Source of the DNA: an uncultured Candidatus Actinomarina sp.
Lineage (GTDB): Bacteria > Actinomycetota > Acidimicrobiia > Actinomarinales > Actinomarinaceae
Assembly: GCA_902595195.1 (NCBI GenBank)
Contig: CACJPC010000005.1
Span: 1-60,489 of the forward strand
DNA length: 60,489 nucleotides
Direction of reading: 5' to 3'
This document shows, piece by piece, positions 35,158 to 43,551 of the stretch (position 1 is its first letter; the number at the start of each line of letters is the position of its first letter). The notes beneath the pieces were generated by a model. It did no database searches. It had not been told where the DNA came from and worked only from the letters and a program-made list of their open reading frames with translations. The translations under genes and the position numbers were made by a program.

Positions 35158-36220
35158 CTTTAATAAGTTTTTCATTCCACAATTTACACTTGAAACGGGT
35201 GAGATACTTAAAGAGGTTGAAATTGCCTACTCAACATATGGAGAATTATCAAAAGATGGAAAAAATGGTGTCTTAATCTTCCATGCTTTAACTGGAAGCC
35301 AATTATTGTCGGGCAACTTTTCTAGTGAAGATTTTCCAGAAATTCCTTGGAATGAAGAACTAGAAACAGGTTGGTGGGACGAATTCGTTGGACCAAATAA
35401 AATAATTGATACCAACAAATACTTTGTTGTTTGTGCCAATTACTTGGGTGGGTGTTACGGCTCTACTGGTCCCAACTCTAAAAATTCCACCACAGGAGAT
35501 AATTATGGATATGATTTTCCACATATTTCTTTTAAAGATATTGAAAAATCGCAAAAATTACTCCTAGACCATATTGGAGTCACCCATTTAGAGGCTGTAA
35601 TTGGACCTTCTATTGGAGGGTTAATGGCTCTTGAGTTTTGTACTTTATATCCTGACTTTGTAAACAAGTTTATATCAATATCAAGTGGATATAAGCTATC
35701 TACTTTGCAGCTTTTACATAATCTTGAGCAAGGATATATATTAGATCTAAGTAAGGATTCAAGAAATCGTCAGAATGAATATCTATCTCTTGCAAGAATG
35801 ATTGCTCATAAAACATATATTTCCTTGGAGTTGCTTTCTACAAGAGCTAAAAATAAAAGCTTATATAGTGAAGATACAATTGAGGGGTTTTTAGCTACTT
35901 CACAAGAATCTTATATGATGCATCAAGGCGAAAAATTCATTGAGAGGTTTACTCCAGAATCATATAACTCAATAATTAAAGGCTGGCAAAATTTTAATTT
36001 AGAAACAGAAAGCATATATAACCTAAAAGATATTAAAACCCTTGTAATTTCTGTTGATTCAGATGTCTGTTTCTATCCTGAAGAGCAAAAAGAATTTGTT
36101 GAAATTTTAAGAGAATATAAAATAGACACTGAATATAAAATCATCGAATCTACTAAAGGCCATGATTGTTTTCTTCTAGAGCCACAATTGTTTAAAAAAA
36201 TAATTAAAAACTTCTTATAA
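35141..36220 (+). CDS. metX: homoserine O-acetyltransferase
   Basis: MetX acetylates homoserine to supply the MetY substrate. The alpha/beta-hydrolase fold protein has FTLETGEILKEVEIAYSTYG at its start. The nucleophile serine is in GPSIGGLMALEF, the acid is in VISVDSDVCFYP and the His is in GHDCFLLE. I place the start at TTG 35141 (359 residues), which overlaps the metY end by 17 nt. A longer frame from TTG 35099 would add 14 unrelated residues. There is no ATG before the conserved region. MetX and MetY form a two-step direct sulfhydrylation route under one SAM riboswitch. Confidence 0.92.
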   Translation: MKVQNSFNKFFIPQFTLETGEILKEVEIAYSTYGELSKDGKNGVLIFHALTGSQLLSGNFSSEDFPEIPWNEELETGWWDEFVGPNKIIDTNKYFVVCANYLGGCYGSTGPNSKNSTTGDNYGYDFPHISFKDIEKSQKLLLDHIGVTHLEAVIGPSIGGLMALEFCTLYPDFVNKFISISSGYKLSTLQLLHNLEQGYILDLSKDSRNRQNEYLSLARMIAHKTYISLELLSTRAKNKSLYSEDTIEGFLATSQESYMMHQGEKFIERFTPESYNSIIKGWQNFNLETESIYNLKDIKTLVISVDSDVCFYPEEQKEFVEILREYKIDTEYKIIESTKGHDCFLLEPQLFKKIIKNFL

Positions 36221-36249
36221 ACCTCGCGAAAAATAGATTAGTAAATATC

Positions 36250-36278
36250 TTGCATAAGAGTAAAAACTAACGTATATT
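36250..36278 (+). promoter_or_regulatory. sigma-70-type promoter of a candidate small RNA gene
   Basis: The -35 is TTGCAT (36250-36255), followed by an exact 17-nt spacer and the -10 TATATT (36273-36278). It predicts transcription from about 36285. This is the best complete promoter in the window and lies in the metX to exonuclease gap. Confidence 0.65.
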
Positions 36279-36284
36279 TATAGA

Positions 36285-36367
36285 ACACTATCGGAAAAGA
36301 AATCGCAAGATAGAAAAGAAGATAGAACAGAAAATCCCGAAGGGTCGCAAGATCAATCGGGATTTTT
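36285..36367 (+). ncRNA. candidate free-standing small RNA, about 83 nt
   Basis: The interval runs from the predicted start (7 nt after the -10) to the T-run of an intrinsic terminator. Two small hairpins share the same loop sequence TCGCAAGAT: ATC-GCAA-GAT (36302-36311), which can extend to CTATC/GATAG, and GGTC-GCAA-GATC (36343-36354) at the tip of the terminator. Both loops are GNRA tetraloops. No open frame with a ribosome site is present. The exonuclease gene downstream has its own -10 box, so the RNA is probably independent rather than a leader. I do not recognise it as a known family. Confidence 0.55.
36331..36367 (+). terminator. intrinsic terminator of the candidate small RNA
   Basis: AAAATCCCGA (36331-36340) pairs with TCGGGATTTT (36357-36366) over 10 bp, capped by an inner GGTC-GCAA-GATC hairpin and followed by a T-run. 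It could also stop read-through from metX. Confidence 0.8.
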
Positions 36368-36393
36368 GCTTTCCACGGTTTATTTTCATGAAG

Positions 36394-36399
36394 TAAAAT
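36394..36399 (+). promoter_or_regulatory. -10 box of a predicted leaderless promoter for the exonuclease gene
   Basis: TAAAAT, six bases, then the ATG at 36406. It sits after the small RNA terminator, so the exonuclease is transcribed separately. Confidence 0.5.
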
Positions 36400-36405
36400 C
36401 AAATT

Positions 36406-37239
36406 ATGGAGCTATATATTGTTGATGGTACATATGAATTATTTAGGTCGCATTTTGGTTACCCAAGTAGAATTTCACCAGGTGGATCTGAAGTTGGAGC
36501 ATTAAAGGGATATATAACTCACCTCAACTCCTTAAAAAAACAATATAAATATTTGTGCGTATCTTTTGATTCAACAGTTGAGTCATTTCGTAATGAACTT
36601 TATGACGGTTATAAATCCAGTAACGATATTGATCCGGATATCCTTAATCAATTTCCTCTAGCAGAGGAAGTAACAAAATTACTTGGAATAACCCTTTTGT
36701 CTATGAAGAAATATGAAGCTGATGATGGAATTGCTTCGGTATGTGAACAATTTAGTGACAAAAATATAAAGATCATAATTGGGTCATTAGATAAAGATTT
36801 AATGCAATGTGTAAAAGGAGATGAAGTTGTAATGTACTCGACTAGGTATAAAACTTTTACAAACGATAAAGGAGTAAAAGAAAAATTTGGTATCTTGCCA
36901 AATCAAATACCGGATTTTCTTGCTCTTACAGGAGATAGTTCTGATGGAATTCCAGGAATGAAGGGAATAGGTCAAAAGACTGCAGCTTTGCTTCTTCAAA
37001 AATATGAAAATATTGATTCAATTTTAAATGATGTAGACAATTGGAAAAAGACAGTTAGAGGTGGTGAGAGGCATGCTGAAACTATATCTAACAATTTTGA
37101 ACTTTTAAAATTATTTAAAGAACTAACAACACTAAAAAAATCTGTGAATGTTCCAAAAGACATTGAAGATTACAAAGTAAAAGACATAAATCAAAATAAG
37201 TTGATTAAATTTTCTGAAAAATACAGATTAAATATTTAG
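36406..37239 (+). CDS. 5'-3' exonuclease (PolI N-terminal / ExoIX-like FEN)
   Basis: This 277-residue flap-endonuclease-type nuclease corresponds to the N-terminal domain of DNA polymerase I. It begins LYIVDGTYELFRSHFG. The metal-binding acidic residues are in EADDGIAS, IIGSLDKDLMQCV and LTGDSSDGIPGMKGIG, the last running into the helix-hairpin-helix GIGQKTAALLLQKY. It likely acts on RNA primers or DNA flaps. It stands alone with its own predicted leaderless promoter. Confidence 0.92.
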   Translation: MELYIVDGTYELFRSHFGYPSRISPGGSEVGALKGYITHLNSLKKQYKYLCVSFDSTVESFRNELYDGYKSSNDIDPDILNQFPLAEEVTKLLGITLLSMKKYEADDGIASVCEQFSDKNIKIIIGSLDKDLMQCVKGDEVVMYSTRYKTFTNDKGVKEKFGILPNQIPDFLALTGDSSDGIPGMKGIGQKTAALLLQKYENIDSILNDVDNWKKTVRGGERHAETISNNFELLKLFKELTTLKKSVNVPKDIEDYKVKDINQNKLIKFSEKYRLNI

Positions 37240-37290
37240 CAATCGGTAAATAAAAATCATTAAATTCTTCTTATTTCTAATTTCTTTTAG

Positions 37291-37296
37291 TAGTCT
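37291..37296 (+). promoter_or_regulatory. -10 box of a predicted leaderless promoter for the small membrane protein
   Basis: TAGTCT, six bases, then GTG at 37303. It is the likely head of the tilS-hpt transcript. Confidence 0.45.
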
Positions 37297-37302
37297 CATA
37301 TT

Positions 37303-37566
37303 GTGAAAAAGTTTCTTTTAATTTTGGGTTTATTAATTTTGTTCTCTCCTGCAGGAATTGTAATTGCAGATGACCATACTGAAGGAGAAGTACCAACTCC
37401 TGCGATCGTGGTTGAAGAGCCACCAGAGCAAATTGAAGATGTAGCATGGACCTACAGATTTTTAATTCCAACAACTGTTGCTATAGCAACATTAGTAATT
37501 CTTGGAAACGTTATTCAATATTTCAGACAAGTAACTCGAAAAAGATATAAGGTTATAGAGAAATAA
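37303..37566 (+). CDS. small secreted/membrane protein, function unknown
   Basis: This 87-residue protein has an N-terminal signal peptide (KKFLLILGLLILFSPAGIVIA, cut before DDHTEG). A short acidic, proline-rich extracytoplasmic stretch follows (EVPTPAIVVEEPPEQIEDVA), then one membrane helix (about residues 50-70) and a basic tail (RKRYKVIEK). It resembles small accessory subunits of membrane complexes but I cannot name it. The GTG start has a TAGTCT box 6 nt upstream. It precedes tilS by 15 nt and may be co-transcribed. Confidence 0.8.
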   Translation: MKKFLLILGLLILFSPAGIVIADDHTEGEVPTPAIVVEEPPEQIEDVAWTYRFLIPTTVAIATLVILGNVIQYFRQVTRKRYKVIEK

Positions 37567-37581
37567 AAAAACTTTTTCTTT

Positions 37582-38847
37582 ATGACAGATATTAAAAATA
37601 AGATACTCAAATTAGTTAATAAGAACAATGAATATGTTTTAGCACTTAGTGGAGGTGTTGATAGTGCGGTATTAGCTTCAATCTTTAATGAACTAAATCT
37701 GTCTTATAGAACAATTTTTGTTAATCATAATCAGAAAGATTCTAATTTATTACAAAAATCTGCTGAAGAAATTGCAAAAAATCTTGAAACAAGCCATGAA
37801 AATATAATTACAGATTTAGAAGAAAACGCCTCCGAAACAAAAATGAGAGAAAAAAGGTATGGTTTATTATTTGATAATCTTAAAAAAAATGAAATATTAG
37901 TAACAGGTCATCATAAAGATGATAAAGTTGAAACTTTTTTGATTAATCTATTTAGAGGCACCAGGCTAAAAGGGCTAACATCAATCAAAGCTGAAAATGA
38001 AAATTTATTAAGACCACTAATAAATACAAAGAAGTCTGAGATCCAAGATTATGCAATAAAAAATAATATTGCATTTACTGAAGACACTACAAACCAAAAT
38101 AATGAAATTTCTAGAAATTGGATTAGAAATCAATTAATACCAGAAGTAGATGAAAGGTTTCCAGGAGAGATAAATAAAAAAATTTTCAATTTAATTTTGG
38201 AAATAGAGGTGCTGCTTGAAAATAAAGTAGAAGTAAGAAAATTTATTAAGTTTGCAAAAGGATATTTTGAAGTACCGCTTTTACTTATTCAGGAAAATGA
38301 TTCAAAATCAAATTACTTAATTTCTTTAATCTCTTCATCTATTGGACAAAGTGGTCTCCAAGGAGATGATTTGAAAAAAATATTTTTATCAATTACTAGT
38401 GGAAGCCATGTAAGTTATCACAAAAACTGGGTGGTTTCTAATCAATCTGGTTTAGTTGTATTTATTGAAAAAGAAATGTGGAATTTAAATTCTGATGAAG
38501 ACATGACTTTTGGTTATTTTAATTTTCAACATGCTACAAAATTTAATTATTCAAACAACTGGAAACTTGGAGTACCGCAAAATTTCGTGGAAAATTTCAA
38601 TCTATCCTCAATCTCTAGTGGTGACAAGATTTCAATTAATGGTTCATCACAGAAAGTATCTGAGGTATTGAGGTCTTTTGGAGTTAAAGAACCTCTCAGA
38701 GAAGTTTGGCCTATTGCAAAAGTTGAAAATGAAGTCATATGGATTCCAGGGGTTAGAAAAAGTGATTTAGTAAAAGATTTTGATTCAGAAGACAACAAAC
38801 ATATAATTACAACTTCAATAGAAAAGAGCAATTTTGAAAGTATCTAA
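37582..38847 (+). CDS. tilS: tRNA(Ile)-lysidine synthase
   Basis: TilS attaches lysine to C34 of the CAU-anticodon tRNA-Ile so that it reads AUA. The 421-residue protein has the PP-loop ATPase motif VLALSGGVDSAVLAS at about residues 18-32. It also has FVNHNQKDSN, TGHHKDDKVETFLINLFRGT and LRPLINTKKSEI, and a C-terminal lysine-tRNA binding domain. The hpt start lies inside its last codons (14 nt overlap). tilS-hpt-ftsH is a conserved actinobacterial order. Confidence 0.94.
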   Translation: MTDIKNKILKLVNKNNEYVLALSGGVDSAVLASIFNELNLSYRTIFVNHNQKDSNLLQKSAEEIAKNLETSHENIITDLEENASETKMREKRYGLLFDNLKKNEILVTGHHKDDKVETFLINLFRGTRLKGLTSIKAENENLLRPLINTKKSEIQDYAIKNNIAFTEDTTNQNNEISRNWIRNQLIPEVDERFPGEINKKIFNLILEIEVLLENKVEVRKFIKFAKGYFEVPLLLIQENDSKSNYLISLISSSIGQSGLQGDDLKKIFLSITSGSHVSYHKNWVVSNQSGLVVFIEKEMWNLNSDEDMTFGYFNFQHATKFNYSNNWKLGVPQNFVENFNLSSISSGDKISINGSSQKVSEVLRSFGVKEPLREVWPIAKVENEVIWIPGVRKSDLVKDFDSEDNKHIITTSIEKSNFESI

Positions 38848-39346
38848 AGTCCTAATTGAACAAGATGAAATTGAACAAAAAGTTAAAGAACTAGCTGAAA
38901 GAATCAACAAAGACTACTTGGGAGAAGAACTTGTAATAGTTGGAATCCTAAAAGGTGCGTTTATTGTGATCAGCGACTTAGCAAAGCAGCTCAATGTAGA
39001 TGTAACATTCGAATTTATGAGCATCCAATCTTATGAAGGAACAAAATCTACTGGTCAAATAAAAATTGATAAGGATTTAGATACAGATATAACTGGAAAA
39101 AATATATTAATTGTTGAAGATATTTTTGATACAGGTTTGACTATATCTCACTTAAAAAACTTGCTTGAATCTAGAAACCCAAAAACCATTGAAATATTGT
39201 GTATGTTTATTAAAAAAGATGTTGCAACTGAACCAGTAGAAATAAAATATTCAGGATTTGAGATAGGACCAGAATTTGTTGTTGGATATGGTCTCGATTA
39301 TGAAGGAAAATATAGAGAACTCCCTTACCTTGGCGTTTTGTCATAA
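38834..39346 (+). CDS. hpt: hypoxanthine phosphoribosyltransferase
   Basis: This purine-salvage enzyme makes IMP or GMP from hypoxanthine or guanine and PRPP. The 170-residue protein carries the PRPP loop ILIVEDIFDTGLTISHL and VGILKGAFIVISDLA. FEFMSIQSYEGTKSTGQIKI is the flexible catalytic loop, and FVVGYGLDYEGKYRELPYLG ends the protein. The TTG start at 38834 falls within tilS; no ATG fits better. It is co-transcribed with tilS. Confidence 0.95.
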   Translation: MKVSKVLIEQDEIEQKVKELAERINKDYLGEELVIVGILKGAFIVISDLAKQLNVDVTFEFMSIQSYEGTKSTGQIKIDKDLDTDITGKNILIVEDIFDTGLTISHLKNLLESRNPKTIEILCMFIKKDVATEPVEIKYSGFEIGPEFVVGYGLDYEGKYRELPYLGVLS

Positions 39347-39377
39347 ATCTCACTATTGCTTTTAAACTCAACAGTAT

Positions 39378-39383
39378 TAAATT
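39378..39383 (+). promoter_or_regulatory. possible -10 box of a leaderless promoter for ftsH
   Basis: TAAATT, six bases, then the ATG at 39390. The intervening AAGAAG could instead act as a weak ribosome site, so this is less certain than the others. Confidence 0.35.
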
Positions 39384-39389
39384 AAGAAG

Positions 39390-41249
39390 ATGGAAAATAA
39401 AAAAGAAAACAAAAACAACAACAGGTCTTTTCTTCTTTATGTTGGGCTTGGTCTTTTAATATTTTTTGGAGTACAGCAATATAATTCAACTGTAAACTCA
39501 CCAGAAAGTAAATCTTTCACAATATTTAAAAATGACATACAGTCTGGAAATGTATCTGAAGCAACTATAAAAGAACAGTCCAATCTTGTTGAATTTAAAT
39601 TAAATAATGATGACACAATTTATCAAACAGAATATCCAGAAGGTTTTGAAGGAGAAGTCTTTCAACTCCTTGTAGATCAAGATATTATTTTGAACACAGA
39701 CACAGAACCTGCAGGATTTCAGGACTACTTTTTTGCATTTTTACCTTGGCTATTCTTAGCTGCTTTCATGTTTTATATGTTTTCTCAGGTTAGATCAAAC
39801 GGAAATCAAATAATGCAATTTGGAAAATCAAAGGCAAAAGAACTAGATGAAGAATCACCAAAGGTAACTTTTAAAGATGTCGCTGGTGTAGAAGAAGCTA
39901 AAGAAGAACTTGAAGAGATTAAAGAGTTCCTAAAGTCTCCAGAAAAATTTAATAAGTTAGGAGCAAAGATTCCAAAAGGAGTTCTACTTGTTGGACCACC
40001 GGGAACCGGAAAAACTCTTTTAGCAAAAGCAGTAGCAGGAGAGGCAGGAGTTCCATTCTTTAGTATTTCAGGATCGGATTTTGTCGAAATGTTTGTCGGA
40101 GTTGGAGCAAGTAGGGTTAGAGATCTATTTAAAAAAGCTAAAGAAGCATCTCCAGCAATAATTTTTATCGATGAAATTGACGCAGTTGGAAGAATGAGAG
40201 GGGCAGGTCTAGGCGGAGGTCATGATGAGCGGGAGCAAACATTAAACCAACTTTTAGTTGAGATGGATGGGTTTGAAGCAAATCAGGGCGTAATCCTTAT
40301 GGCTGCGACTAATAGACCAGATGTTTTAGACCCTGCACTTCTAAGGCCCGGTAGATTTGATAGACAAGTCATTGTTGGTAGGCCAGATTTATCTGGAAGA
40401 ACACAAATACTTAAAGTTCATGCAAAAGATAAGCCATTAGCAAAAAATGTCAATTTTGAAACATTAGCAAAACAAACACCCGGTTTTACTGGAGCCGATC
40501 TAGCAAATTTATTAAATGAAGCAGCTTTATTAGCAGCAAGAAAAAATAAAAAAACGATTGGTATTGCAGATATTGAAAATTCCATAGATAGGGTCATGGC
40601 TGGTCCAGAAAAGAAAAGCCAAGTAATGACCGAAGAAGAAAAATTAATTATCGCTTATCATGAAACAGGCCATGCCTTAGTTGGATGGGCTCTTCCTAAT
40701 GCTGATCCTATCCACAAAGTTACCATTATTCCCCGTGGTCGAGCTTTAGGTTATACTCAAGCACTTCCTGATAGTGAAAAGTATCTTTCATCCAAAGCTG
40801 AGCTTAAAGATAGGCTTGCAATGTTGATGGGAGGTCGAGTGGCAGAAGAATTAATTTTTGCTGACCCTACAACAGGTGCTTCAAACGACATAGAAAAAGC
40901 TACAGACATTGCAAGAAGAATGGTTATGGAATTTGGGATGAGTGAAAAGCTAGGGCCAATGCTTTACGGAAAAGGATCTAATGAAGTATTTCTAGGAAGA
41001 GATTACGGAAGACAACAAGATTACTCCGATGAAATAGCTTCTTCTATTGACGACGAAGTAAGAAATTTGTTAAACGATGCACATGTAATTGCTGGAAAGA
41101 TTCTGAAGAAATTTAAGAAACAAATGGATGCAATGGTCAAACAGTTAATGGAAAAAGAGACATTAAACAAAGACGAAGTAGCAGATATTTTTAAAACTAT
41201 TGCAAAAGTTAAAATAACCGGTTCTGGAAAAAGCCTAAGGCTTGCTTAA
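39390..41249 (+). CDS. ftsH: ATP-dependent zinc metalloprotease FtsH
   Basis: FtsH is a membrane-anchored AAA+ protease that degrades damaged or unassembled membrane proteins and some regulators. The 619-residue protein has two N-terminal membrane helices (about 14-24 and 114-133) flanking a short extracytoplasmic domain. The Walker A is [13 protein letters not shown], Walker B is [11 protein letters not shown], and the SRH has [19 protein letters not shown]. The zinc site is [10 protein letters not shown] (HEXXH). The stop overlaps the folE start by 1 nt (TAATG). Confidence 0.97.
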   Translation: MENKKENKNNNRSFLLYVGLGLLIFFGVQQYNSTVNSPESKSFTIFKNDIQSGNVSEATIKEQSNLVEFKLNNDDTIYQTEYPEGFEGEVFQLLVDQDIILNTDTEPAGFQDYFFAFLPWLFLAAFMFYMFSQVRSNGNQIMQFGKSKAKELDEESPKVTFKDVAGVEEAKEELEEIKEFLKSPEKFNKLGAKIPKGVLLVGPPGTGKTLLAKAVAGEAGVPFFSISGSDFVEMFVGVGASRVRDLFKKAKEASPAIIFIDEIDAVGRMRGAGLGGGHDEREQTLNQLLVEMDGFEANQGVILMAATNRPDVLDPALLRPGRFDRQVIVGRPDLSGRTQILKVHAKDKPLAKNVNFETLAKQTPGFTGADLANLLNEAALLAARKNKKTIGIADIENSIDRVMAGPEKKSQVMTEEEKLIIAYHETGHALVGWALPNADPIHKVTIIPRGRALGYTQALPDSEKYLSSKAELKDRLAMLMGGRVAEELIFADPTTGASNDIEKATDIARRMVMEFGMSEKLGPMLYGKGSNEVFLGRDYGRQQDYSDEIASSIDDEVRNLLNDAHVIAGKILKKFKKQMDAMVKQLMEKETLNKDEVADIFKTIAKVKITGSGKSLRLA

Positions 41250-41806
41250 TGAGTTCTATAAATGAAACTAAGAGCAATATTGAGATTGCTCTTTTCGAAT
41301 TTTTAAAAACAAAGACTGACAAATCAGAAGAGGAAATAATGAAACTTTCCAAAAAATTTCTTGAGCAAATAGAGTTAAAATTACACAAATCACACTTACC
41401 ATCTGAAGTTTTAACTAATCTTGACAACGTAGAACATAATCAACCTATCTACTTAAAAGGAATAAATTTTGTTAGCTTATGTGAGCATCACTTACTTCCT
41501 TTTACAGGCTTGGTCAATATAGCTGTTTATCCAAATAGCAAAATAGCGGGAGTTTCTAAATTTAGTGAACTCGTAAATATACTTTCAAATAATTTAACTT
41601 TGCAGGAAACTCTAACAAAAAATATAGCAATTGAAATCCAAAATGCACTTGATCCTAAAGGAGTAATGGTAAAAATAAGTGCAAATCACATGTGTTCAAG
41701 TTTGTTAAATATTGAAAATTCCCAAACTGAATTTGAAACAACTTACAGTACTGGAATCTACGAAATCGACCACACGCTTCGTAATGAAGCCATATTAAAT
41801 TTTTAG
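41249..41806 (+). CDS. folE: GTP cyclohydrolase I
   Basis: FolE is the first enzyme of folate synthesis, turning GTP into 7,8-dihydroneopterin triphosphate. The 185-residue protein has the zinc and catalytic block SLCEHHLLPFTGLVNIAVYP, then GVSKFSELVNIL and NHMCSSLLNI with the third zinc ligand. It is the first gene of a folE-folP-X-folB-folK operon and is coupled to ftsH by a 1-nt overlap. Confidence 0.95.
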   Translation: MSSINETKSNIEIALFEFLKTKTDKSEEEIMKLSKKFLEQIELKLHKSHLPSEVLTNLDNVEHNQPIYLKGINFVSLCEHHLLPFTGLVNIAVYPNSKIAGVSKFSELVNILSNNLTLQETLTKNIAIEIQNALDPKGVMVKISANHMCSSLLNIENSQTEFETTYSTGIYEIDHTLRNEAILNF

Positions 41807-41809
41807 AAA

Positions 41810-42553
41810 TTGTCCAATTGGAATCGTGCATTATCTTTAGATAATTCAAAAATATTAGGAATTATAAATTTATCTAATGATTCATTTTCAGGTGATGGTG
41901 TATTTAATAAGGACGCTAAATTAAATAAGTTATTGAATTCAGCAAAACAAAAAAATATCAATTTTATTGATGTTGGTTGTGCTTCAACAAAACCAGGATT
42001 TGATAGTGTTACAACTGAAGAGGAGATTAAAAGGTTAAATTATTTTATAAATATAAATCAAAATAAATTTTCATTTTCAATTGATTCATTTAATCCAATT
42101 GTTACAAAACATGCAGTTGAAAATAACTTTGAAATAATCAATGATGTAAGTGGCTTCATGAAAGAAGAAATGATTCGATTAGCCGTTGATTCAAAATCAA
42201 AAATCATCTTAGTTCATAGACATCCTAAATCAGAATCTTTGCATCATAAAATGATTTATAAAGATGTCGTGAAGGAAGTAAAGGAACACCTAAATTCAAA
42301 AATAAAATCACTAATAAGTTTGGGAGTTAGGGAAGAACAAATCGCAATTGATCCAGGTTTAGGGTTTGGTAAAAATTTGTCTGACTCTGTTGATTTATTG
42401 CTTAATATCAAAGAACTTAAAGACAACTTTCCCTTGATTGTTGGGTATTCAAAAAAGAAATTTATTAAAAATATTCCAATGTCAAATTCTGATTTATTTA
42501 AACACTGCGTTGATTCTGGGGTTTCACTAGTGAGAATGCATCTAACAAATTAG
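41810..42553 (+). CDS. folP: dihydropteroate synthase
   Basis: FolP condenses 6-hydroxymethyl-dihydropterin pyrophosphate with p-aminobenzoate and is the sulfonamide target. The 247-residue TIM barrel has LGIINLSNDSFSGDG, INFIDVGCASTKPG and NDVSGF. It also has DPGLGFGKN and the pyrophosphate lysine loop VGYSKKKFI. It ends SLVRMHL. The start is TTG at 41810, 3 nt after folE. It is slightly shorter than typical (270-280). Confidence 0.93.
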   Translation: MSNWNRALSLDNSKILGIINLSNDSFSGDGVFNKDAKLNKLLNSAKQKNINFIDVGCASTKPGFDSVTTEEEIKRLNYFININQNKFSFSIDSFNPIVTKHAVENNFEIINDVSGFMKEEMIRLAVDSKSKIILVHRHPKSESLHHKMIYKDVVKEVKEHLNSKIKSLISLGVREEQIAIDPGLGFGKNLSDSVDLLLNIKELKDNFPLIVGYSKKKFIKNIPMSNSDLFKHCVDSGVSLVRMHLTN

Positions 42554-42593
42554 TAATTAGTGTAAGCTATTATTGTGTTTACAGAAAGGAATT

Positions 42594-43178
42594 ATGGCTG
42601 GTTTAAAACCAAATGACTTTAACTGGATTATTGAAGGAAAACTAGCAGTTTCTGAATGTATTGGTGGTGGTGGATTAACACCAAGGAAAATTAGAAGAGA
42701 AGAAGAAATCCAGTGGATTAAGAGTCAAGGAATAAATGCAATTTTCTCTTTGTTAGACTCAGATTTCAATCTAAAAAACTACCAAGAGGTTGGATTTAGG
42801 ACTTATCATTATCCTGCGGTTGGAGATCATCCGACAACTTCTCTTTATACTATTTTTGATGCGATAAAAGAAGCTTTATCAGACAAAGATATAAAATTAT
42901 TAATCCATAGAGAAACTTTAGATGAATATGTACCAGGGATACTTGCTGGTTACTTAATACACTCTGAGCTTTTAAATGACCCAATTCTAGCAAGAACAAT
43001 TCTTGAAAGAATATTGGGGAAACCACTCTCACCGGAATCTATCGCTTTAATACCTCCTCTAGAGTCATCTTTCGTTAACTTCGGTGCTGTTACTTATACT
43101 GCTACTACTACTAAACCAAAAACTGTTTCAGATACAAAACCAAAAACTGTTTCAGAGCTAGGTACACTAGACGAGTAA
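42594..43178 (+). CDS. dual-specificity-phosphatase-like protein with degenerate active site
   Basis: This 194-residue protein lies between folP and folB. Start ATG 42594 follows AAAGGA; a TTG 21 nt upstream is less likely. The pattern NWIIEGKLAVSE, IKSQGINAIFSLL, YQEVGFRTYHYPAVGD and IKLLIHRETLDEYVPGILAG is that of tyrosine/dual-specificity phosphatases. In that family the last block should read HCxxxxxR, but here the catalytic Cys is Arg and the catalytic Arg is Tyr. It is therefore probably a pseudophosphatase that binds rather than hydrolyses. The C-terminus carries a duplicated TKPKTVSD/E octapeptide. Position suggests a link to folate synthesis, which is inference. I know of no named family for it. 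Confidence 0.8.
   Translation: MAGLKPNDFNWIIEGKLAVSECIGGGGLTPRKIRREEEIQWIKSQGINAIFSLLDSDFNLKNYQEVGFRTYHYPAVGDHPTTSLYTIFDAIKEALSDKDIKLLIHRETLDEYVPGILAGYLIHSELLNDPILARTILERILGKPLSPESIALIPPLESSFVNFGAVTYTATTTKPKTVSDTKPKTVSELGTLDE
43110..43157 (+). repeat. 24-nt direct tandem repeat inside the phosphatase-like gene
   Basis: Two adjacent 24-nt units (43110-43133 and 43134-43157) differ at three bases and encode TKPKTVSD and TKPKTVSE. They lie in the disordered C-terminal tail, outside the phosphatase-like fold. Confidence 0.9.
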
Positions 43179-43179
43179 A

Positions 43180-43551
43180 ATGTCATTTGACATAAATATT
43201 CATAAAATAGAATGCTTTGGGAAACATGGTATTTATGAAATTGAAAAGTCAAGTGATCAAAAACTCCAAGTAGATGTAAAAATTACTATAGATAATTTTC
43301 AAGGTGATGAAATATATGACACAATTAACTATGAAAACGTAGTGGATGATGTAATTGAAATTGTCAAAACCGAAAGCTACAACCTCATTGAGACATTATC
43401 AAAAAAAATTACACAAGATATTTATAAAAAATATAATTCCGAAAGTAATATAAAAATATTTGAAATCATTGTGACAGTTTATAAACCAGATACTATTTTG
43501 AAAGACAAAACAAATAATTTATCAGTTACTTACAGTGAAAAATTTAAATAG
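43180..43551 (+). CDS. folB: dihydroneopterin aldolase
   Basis: FolB cleaves dihydroneopterin to 6-hydroxymethyl-dihydropterin. The 123-residue protein has the family start INIHKIECFGKHGIYEIEK, with the pterin-binding segment DTINYENVVDDVIEIV followed by SYNLIETLSKKI. The pterin-anchoring Glu and the C-terminal catalytic lysine region (ITVYKP equivalent, IVTVYKPD) are present. It starts 1 nt after the preceding gene and overlaps folK by 17 nt. Confidence 0.92.
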   Translation: MSFDINIHKIECFGKHGIYEIEKSSDQKLQVDVKITIDNFQGDEIYDTINYENVVDDVIEIVKTESYNLIETLSKKITQDIYKKYNSESNIKIFEIIVTVYKPDTILKDKTNNLSVTYSEKFK

